Below are positions 57,673-64,000 of a stretch of 64,000 nucleotides of DNA, piece by piece. The DNA is from Tetrahymena thermophila SB210 (lineage: Eukaryota > Ciliophora > Oligohymenophorea > Hymenostomatida > Tetrahymenidae): NCBI RefSeq assembly GCF_000189635.1, contig NW_002476484.1, forward strand, positions 496,001 through 560,000, written 5' to 3'. Below the pieces are notes generated by a model. That model ran no database searches and had not been told where the DNA came from. It saw only the letters and a list, made by a program, of their open reading frames with translations. Position 1 is the stretch's first letter. Each line of letters opens with the position of its first letter. Made by a program: the position numbers and the translations under genes.

Positions 57673-59860
57673 TCAAGTTAAATTTCTCCAAATTTCATCA
57701 ACTACATCCTTGTTAAAAGAAAAATTACCTTTTTTAAAGAGCTTAAGTAAGACTGATAGCAATAAAGGCACAAATATCCAAATAAAACCAGATAATTGGT
57801 CTTTATTAATAGGTATAATATTTAAAAAGTAAAGCTAATTTTCTTTTTAATGCTCTTCTAGGTCTTTAATATATTAGTTATTTTAGATATTTCTTTTCCT
57901 ATTATAAATTTTATTAATCTGATTATTTACATATCTTCCTTATTGCTCGGATATCGATTTTATTTAATTTAGATTCCATTTTATATCTTCATACTTCATA
58001 ATTACATAATCTTCTTTAATTCTTAAATCAATTCTTCTATTGAAATTGAGATTATAACGTTAATTAAAGTCAAATTGGCTTTTTTATTTTAAATCTATTA
58101 ATTAATATTCTAATTGATCTAATATAATTTTATGTTCCTTATACTTAAGAATTTTTTTATTTGTTTAACTACTTCAAATTAAAAGTATAAAATTGTTGGA
58201 TGATTTTAATATATTTCATCATTATTAATTTAATCTGTACCATTTTTATAATTTTGTTCTAACTTAGAATACTAATTTCACAGAAAAATGAAACAACCTC
58301 ATAAAGCGACTTTATGATTATTCTATAAAATAATATAATTAGGACAACTAAATTTGTTGATGATAGAGATTAGCCTTCTCATTCAGTTTGCACAGTATAA
58401 AAAGAATACAGAGTAGACCAAAATAAAATAATAAGTGTTAATGTTGTTGTAAATTCTAAAAGACATTGAAGCATGATAATGTTTTCATTGGCAATATGTT
58501 ACTAAAAAGTTAATTTTCTCATATTGTACCAATTGGCTTGCTCATTTTTCACTTGGAAATTAAAATATTTCAAAATTACTAAAACAAGAGTGATAATCAT
58601 AAAAATAAAGCAAAGAAATTTTATGAAGAAGACCTTTTGTAATGCTTCCGATTTCTATATTGATTAGTTTCTTTTTATTTTCCTCTTGCCTCTTCTCTTA
58701 TAGCTTTAGATAATCCTTATCAACACCAATTGTTTAATCCGAAAGACCATTTTCGTTTGGAGTGAATAAATATTAGTAGAATAAACTCAAACCATTAAAT
58801 ATTTATCCTTTTTAATTTAACTAATTATTTACAATTAATAGCCTATTATATAAAAATTCATAATTATCTCCATCATTTCCTTTATAATCTTTTTCATTTT
58901 TCAAAACTTTTTCCAAATCTTTTAAATAATAAAATTCTAATTAAAGAACTAATTCAACTTCACAAGGCTTTCTCATAAATTAAATTTATAAGTCTTCATC
59001 ACTTATCTATAATCTCTCAAGGATTTGTTGTTTATCCTATAAAGAAGTATCGAAATTGGTGTTAGTATTTGAGTATTTAGATAATATCTCCAACAAAAGA
59101 AATAGAATTTCTTGAATAATTATAAAATAAATAATTAATCTCATGTTTTCATCTTAAGTGTTGTTATTAGGAAGCATTTTTTACATTAAAAAATAAGTAA
59201 CCAAAATACCAGAAAATACCCAAAACTTAACAAAATCAAGCAACTCTACTGGTGATTAACAACTAGAAAAATTGAAATATTTATCAAAGTTTCTTTCTCT
59301 TTTTTCATTACAACAAATAAAAGATGAAATAAAGCTATGTTAATTAACACGATATCTAATTTTAGAATTTTTTACTATTTCTACCTTTCTTGGTAGTTTT
59401 AATCTTCTATAAAAAAACTAACTATATTATGAACAAAAGCAATTGGAAAAAAAATAATGATTGCGAAGGTGGAGATCACTAAACGAAAGGGTAAAGCCAA
59501 GTAGCTTAACAATAGGTGTTTTGGTTTTATCTATCTAATAATCTAATCATGTTTGCCTAAGAATAAAAGAAATTACTCAAGTTATTTAGATATTATCTGC
59601 TGAGTATTTTCCAATAAAGTATATTTTTTTGGCTTAAAACTTTCATCAGTTAGGTTGGTAGATATTAAAACATCTTCATAATGTAACTATTTTTATTCTA
59701 TATCTATAGTATAGGGTTTATATTTTTTATTGCACCCATAAAAGAATTTAAATGCTTGAATTTTTTTTACTAACCTTTATTCAAGATATCCTACTCTTTT
59801 TAATAGTTCTAAAAATACTTTTTTTTCATAAAATTCTTTTAAAGATATTTAAAAAATTTT
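57673..59860 (-). pseudogene. Multi-pass membrane protein pseudogene (copy 1)
   Basis: It ends at TGA 57673-57675 and reads leftward in homology to the gene at 63234-64000. Decoded parts include several hydrophobic segments, among them YLALPFRLVISTFAIIIFF, FLCFIFMIITLVLVILKYF and LVVLIILFYRIIIKSLY. The C-terminus GFIWIFVPLLLSVLLKLF is followed by KKGNFSF. Lesions against the other copy are a 70-nt deletion at about 58271, one T lost in the T-run near 58153 and smaller deletions near 57868 and 57925. In addition there is an in-frame TGA near 58389 between QTE and EGQSL, and frame changes near 58680 and 59170. The last could be a short intron. The 5' end is unclear. Function of the family is unknown. 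Confidence 0.8.
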
Positions 59861-59914
59861 AATTTCAATAAAATAAACACAAAAATAGCATTTTTATTTG
59901 AATACTAAACAATA

Positions 59915-60948
59915 AAATAATCATACTTAAATTAATATTTAAATTTATAGGTAGAGTAAAAATTCTAATTGCTCAATCAATTAAATATAAATTTTTGATT
60001 TAAAAAATCCCATCCCTAATTTTAATATTTTGATTCATATTAAGTTTGTTTGATTTTATAATTAGAGAAACATTTAATAATGAAATAAATAGATAAAATT
60101 CTATTATTTATTAGAAGAATATCAATTTATTATTTTTATTTTAAATTTAGATTTAGATTTAAAGAAAAATGTTTAAAAAAATAAAGATGAAAATTATGTG
60201 TTTGTTCATTTAGTTGAAATATTCAATTAGAAATTAACATTGATAGAAGTATTAATTTTCTTATTTTAATTTAAAACAATTTTTGGTAATTTTGTAGGTT
60301 TTTCTTTAATTCTTAATAAAATATGATTTTAGAATTAATTTAAAATAAATATTTATAAAGAAAGACTGTAAGATTTAGTCTATATTGAAATTTAAATTGT
60401 AAAACAAAGTCAATAATTTCAATTTCAAAAAAAGCAAAAAAATTGTTTATTTATAAAATTTATTTTTTTTGTTTTATTTTTTATCAATAATTCTAATTAA
60501 TTAAGAAACTGTAAATTTTAAAATTCAGCATATTTTTTTATTGTTAAATATTGCTACCTCTTTATTAAAAAATGCTTGATTCTTCAAAGATAATTAGAAA
60601 AATTATTAATAAAGGAATAAAATAATAAAAAAATATATAATACCAAAATATTAGAGTTATTATCATCCAATTTAAATAATATGCTGTTAAAATTATTTTT
60701 TAGTTTAAATAAAAATTAATTTTTTTTTTAATTCTTCTTTGAGTTATTGAAATGATGAAGGTTGTGTTAGTTAATAAAAGAAAACTTAATTAATTTAATA
60801 CTTTTTTAATAGTAAATTTCATGTTTTATCTTTTGTGTTATGGCTAAATAAATAAGCTTATTAATTATTAGGGTATCTTATAATGTTATAGAGTTAATTA
60901 ATTATTATTATTAATCTTTGTTTTAAAGGAATTTAATCATACTTTAAG
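59915..60948. repeat. Right copy of the duplicated flank
   Basis: Partner of 56310-57591, shortened by several small deletions. Homology stops after CATACTTTAAG, where about 2.2 kb of sequence absent from the left copy begins. Confidence 0.85.
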
Positions 60949-63170
60949 AAGAATGAATGAATGAATGATTAATAGTTATATTAAATTTAATCTAAAAAAT
61001 AAAATATTATTTAATAAGCTAATTAAATGAACGATTTATAATGTTTGAGTTTAGTTAAATCTAGTAAATAGTATGATTTAAGAAAATTTATTATACTTGA
61101 TTTTAAAAATAACAAATTTAAAAAAATTATAAGAAGTTTTACAAAATTTAACATTTATTCGACATTTATATATTTATATTAATAAATTGCTAGAAGTAAT
61201 ATTATCAACATTCCTTGTATCCAGTAACTCTAAAAGATGTGTATTCATCGCCAAAATAACTTCCGACAATGCTATCTTCATTAGGTTTGATGCACTTAGT
61301 GTCTTTCTATGTAACATTTTTATTTTCTTTGTATTCAATAGTAAAAATCAAACTTTTCTTGCATATATTTTTGATACGTTCAATAGTAGTTCCCAAAACC
61401 TCTTAATACTCTATATTATGGCAAGTCTGTTCCTCATTAACATCATAGATTGTTTATTTTTAAGTCAAATAAACAGAACTTAAGATAAGAGCTGAAATGA
61501 AAAGTGCAAAGATAGGCAAGGCTTTCATATTTTTTAGTCAATTATTTATTATTCTTTAGCTTTTGTATTAATTTGTTTATAAATAAATAATAAAATTACA
61601 AAGATTATACAGTTAATATAAATAGATTCTAAGTGAGAAAATAAAAGAATTATTCTGTAAATTTATATTTAATTTTCTTTTATAAATAAACCATTTATAT
61701 AAATTCTACAATAAATATTTTTTAACTAGTATTAGTGTATATTAGCTGTTAGAGTTTTATTAAATAAATATTAAAATTACTAAAAATAATCTAAATTCAT
61801 ATTTTTGAGAGAGAGATATATATTAGTATCTCATATTATTTTTAACCTTTTGTATTTTTCTTTATTGAAAATTTAATATAAACAATAGAGAAAATAATTA
61901 ATAAAGTGTTACATTTTTAAATAGTGGAATGTTTACTCTTCTACGACCACTTAAGTAGAAATACATAAATTAAAAATGAATGATTTTATCTAAGCAAATT
62001 TATATTTAAGTTTCCTTCTCCGTATGATAACTCAATACTTTTAAATTCTTTATCAAGATTTTATTGCAATATTCACAGCTTCATTTTTACTTTTAAATAA
62101 ATAAAAAAGCTAATTTTAAATAATAATAATAAACCAGAATATTTGCAAAACTATTGAAAAAAAAATTAATTAAAATAATAGTTTGGTTTGCATCAGTAAT
62201 CTCTATAACAAAGAACGTAATTTGTAAATAAAATAATTAATTAATTCAGCAAATATCATTGAAAAATTTATAAAAGAAAATTAAATTTAATAGAAAAATT
62301 TTATTCTTTTATAACAATCTCGATTAGAATTTATCTTTTAAATTTAGTAGATCAAAATGAGTTTAGGTAAATGAGGAATCTCAGATCAACTTGACTAAGT
62401 TTTAAATTTGTAGAGTTGAGCATCATGTATGTTTTAAAGAAATAATTAAGTTGAATTTGTATTTTCTATAAAATTAATTACTCAATTCAACTTATGATAA
62501 TAAAAATATTTTTAAAATTTAATTTTATTTAATTATTGCAAAAAATTTTAATTGGTTGTCGACTAGACAAAATATATTTATTTAAATCATCATTTTCATA
62601 AAACTTTTTATTTGTATATAAAAAATCAATTTGTCATTCATTACTTTCAGATTTTTAAGATGATTTTTTTAAAATACAATATATGATTTGTCATTTTTAA
62701 ACTTGTTTATGAGTATTTATTTGATTATTTACATAAAATAAAATATTCAAACCTTAAAAGTATTCTAAATTGTGATTTTAAAGAATTTTACAAAGTTATA
62801 ATAGAATTAAATCTAAAATAGCATAGTAAGATAAAATAATAAGATTTTAAAAATCAATTTTCTGATATATTTAATAAAAATCAACTTCACCAATACATAT
62901 TATATTGGGTAAATTAAAATAGCCATAGATTTCTAACCCTAAATTCTAATGTAAAAATTATAAAAAATTACCTAAATATCTAAAATTTCAGTGTTAAACC
63001 TTAAAAAAGGTTGTACCCTAAGTACTATACATAAATATATAAAGAGCAAATAAATATTTTCAGTTATCTAAAGCAATTTATTTAATAATTGAATTTTAAA
63101 ATGAAGTTAATAATTTATTTTTATATAAATAAAAATTGAAATGATTTGTGTTTATGTAAAAAAAATATTA
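60949..63170. other. 2.2 kb segment present only in the right duplicate
   Basis: Homology between the two duplicates resumes at CAAATGATTATTAAAA (57601 on the left, 63171 on the right). So this segment was inserted on the right or deleted on the left. It holds the small secreted-protein gene. The rest (61530-63170) is AT-rich without a supported gene, RNA or transposase. I found no clear terminal repeats. Confidence 0.7.
61205..61528 (-). CDS. Small secreted cysteine-containing protein
   Basis: 107 residues, ATG at 61528 in a good A-rich context, TGA at 61205-61207, read with Gln at TAA and TAG. Residues 1-21 (MKALPIFALFISALILSSVY plus L) are a textbook signal peptide. The mature part of about 85 residues is hydrophilic and has four cysteines (36, 56, 79, 107, the last at the C-terminus), which suggests two disulfides. 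It has one N-glycosylation site (NVT at 71-73). I do not recognise the family. It could be a secreted or granule-cargo protein. GC content is visibly higher than in the flanks, which supports coding. Confidence 0.82.
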
Positions 63171-63233
63171 CAAATGATTATTAAAATATTGCATTCATAC
63201 TTATTACTATAATTAATTTGCTTTTAAATAAGT

Positions 63234-64000
63234 TCAAGTTAAATTTCTCCAAATTTCATCAACTACATCCTTGATAAAAGAAAAATTACCTTTTTTAAAG
63301 AGCTTAAGTAAGACTGATAGCAACAAAGGCACAAATATCCAAATAAAACCAGATAATTGGTCTTTATTTATAGGTATTATATTTAAAAAGTAAAGCTAAT
63401 TTTCTTTTTAATGCTCTTCTAGGTCTTTTATGATAATTTCATATTACTATATTAGTTATTTTAGATATTTCTTTTCCTATTATAAATTTTATTAATCTGA
63501 TTAGTTACTATAATTGTTTACATATCTTCCTTATTGCTCGAATATCGATTTTATTTAATTTAGATTCCATTTTATATCTTCATACTTCATAATTACATAA
63601 TCTTCTTTAATTCTTAAATCAATTCTTCTATTGAAATTGAGATTGTAACGTTAATTAGAGTCAAATTGGCTTTTTTATTTTAAATCTATTAATTGATATT
63701 CTAATTGATCTAATATAATTTTATGTTCCTTATACTTAAGAATTTTTTTTATTTGTTTAACTGCTTCAAATTAAAAGTATAAAATTGTTGGATGATTTTA
63801 ATCTATTTCATCATTATTAATTTAATCTGTACCATTTTTATAATTTTGTTCTAACTTAGAATACTTATCAAGAGTTTATTTTAAAGCTGAGGTAATATCT
63901 TATAAGATTTATAGGTGTTCATAATAAGATGAATTAATTTCACAGAAAAATGAAACAACCTCATAAAGGGACTTTATGATGATTCTATAAAATAATATAA
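63234..64000 (-). CDS. Multi-pass membrane protein (copy 2, 5' part outside window)
   Basis: Open from the window edge to TGA at 63234-63236, 255 codons. From the N-terminal side it shows a hydrophobic segment (ILFYRIIIKSLYEVVSFF) and a long charged, probably coiled-coil stretch (DQLEYQLIDLKQKSQFD, IKEDYVIMKYEDIKWNLNQI). It ends with a second hydrophobic segment (GFIWIFVPLLLSVLLKLF) close to the C-terminus (DVVDEIWRNLT). Unlike copy 1 it has no frameshift or premature TGA in the shared part, so it is probably functional. Family and function are unknown; the architecture would fit a channel- or receptor-like protein, but no signature is seen. Confidence 0.8.

Noticed and set aside
61187..61483. 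Plus-strand open frame of 98 codons
   Set aside because: It is antisense to the small secreted-protein gene, which has a signal peptide, cysteines and a proper start on the minus strand.
1..64000. tRNA, rRNA, CRISPR array, bacterial promoter or terminator
   Set aside because: No tRNA T-loop/anticodon pattern or rRNA core was seen. The genome is eukaryotic, so CRISPR and bacterial signals do not apply.

Overview
The window is nuclear DNA of a ciliate, most likely Tetrahymena or a close relative. Every long reading frame that makes sense uses TAA and TAG as glutamine and stops only at TGA. The DNA is very AT-rich. Introns are short, AT-rich and GT-AG, and start contexts are A-rich. I cannot tell macronuclear from germline DNA by sequence: there are no telomere repeats and no complete chromosome-breakage site.

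Layout: 1-1272 is the end-truncated gene of a myristoylated, degenerate caspase-like protein (minus). 1273-3043 holds diverged tandem repeats interrupted by a GC-rich palindrome. 3044-4552 is a B-box/coiled-coil gene (minus). 4553-9876 is gene-poor. 9877-12885 encodes a membrane protein related to histidine kinases (plus). 13535-29290 is an array of six paralogous intronless genes of unknown function, all on the minus strand (called A to F here). Its spacers contain an hAT transposase fragment, a 5' fragment of an OsmC gene, a TATC microsatellite and a set of hairpins. The intact OsmC gene (29946-30464, minus) borders the array.

After a 3.3 kb empty stretch come thiamin pyrophosphokinase (33770-34564), a pseudokinase/MORN-repeat gene (35948-37754) and a B-box gene (39046-40595, minus). 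Then comes a cilium-related block on the plus strand: CCDC40 (42284-45838), a third B-box gene whose 3' half is broken into 17 micro-exons (46636-49155), and a 1,887-residue protein with an axonemal dynein light chain-like segment (49644-56134). The right end is a segmental duplication of a multi-pass membrane-protein gene. The first copy (57673-about 59860) is a pseudogene. The second (63234 to the edge) is intact as far as seen. An extra 2.2 kb between them carries a small secreted cysteine protein (61205-61528).

How the genes relate: CCDC40 and the dynein light chain-domain protein are both axonemal proteins, and MORN proteins are often found at cilia or basal bodies. TPK makes the cofactor thiamin diphosphate, and OsmC detoxifies peroxides, here probably in mitochondria. 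The most unusual item is the micro-exon gene: eleven exons of exactly 3 nt, four of 6, one of 9 and one of 15, all whole codons, between introns of about 50-100 nt. Reading them as exons keeps one frame open to a natural TGA.
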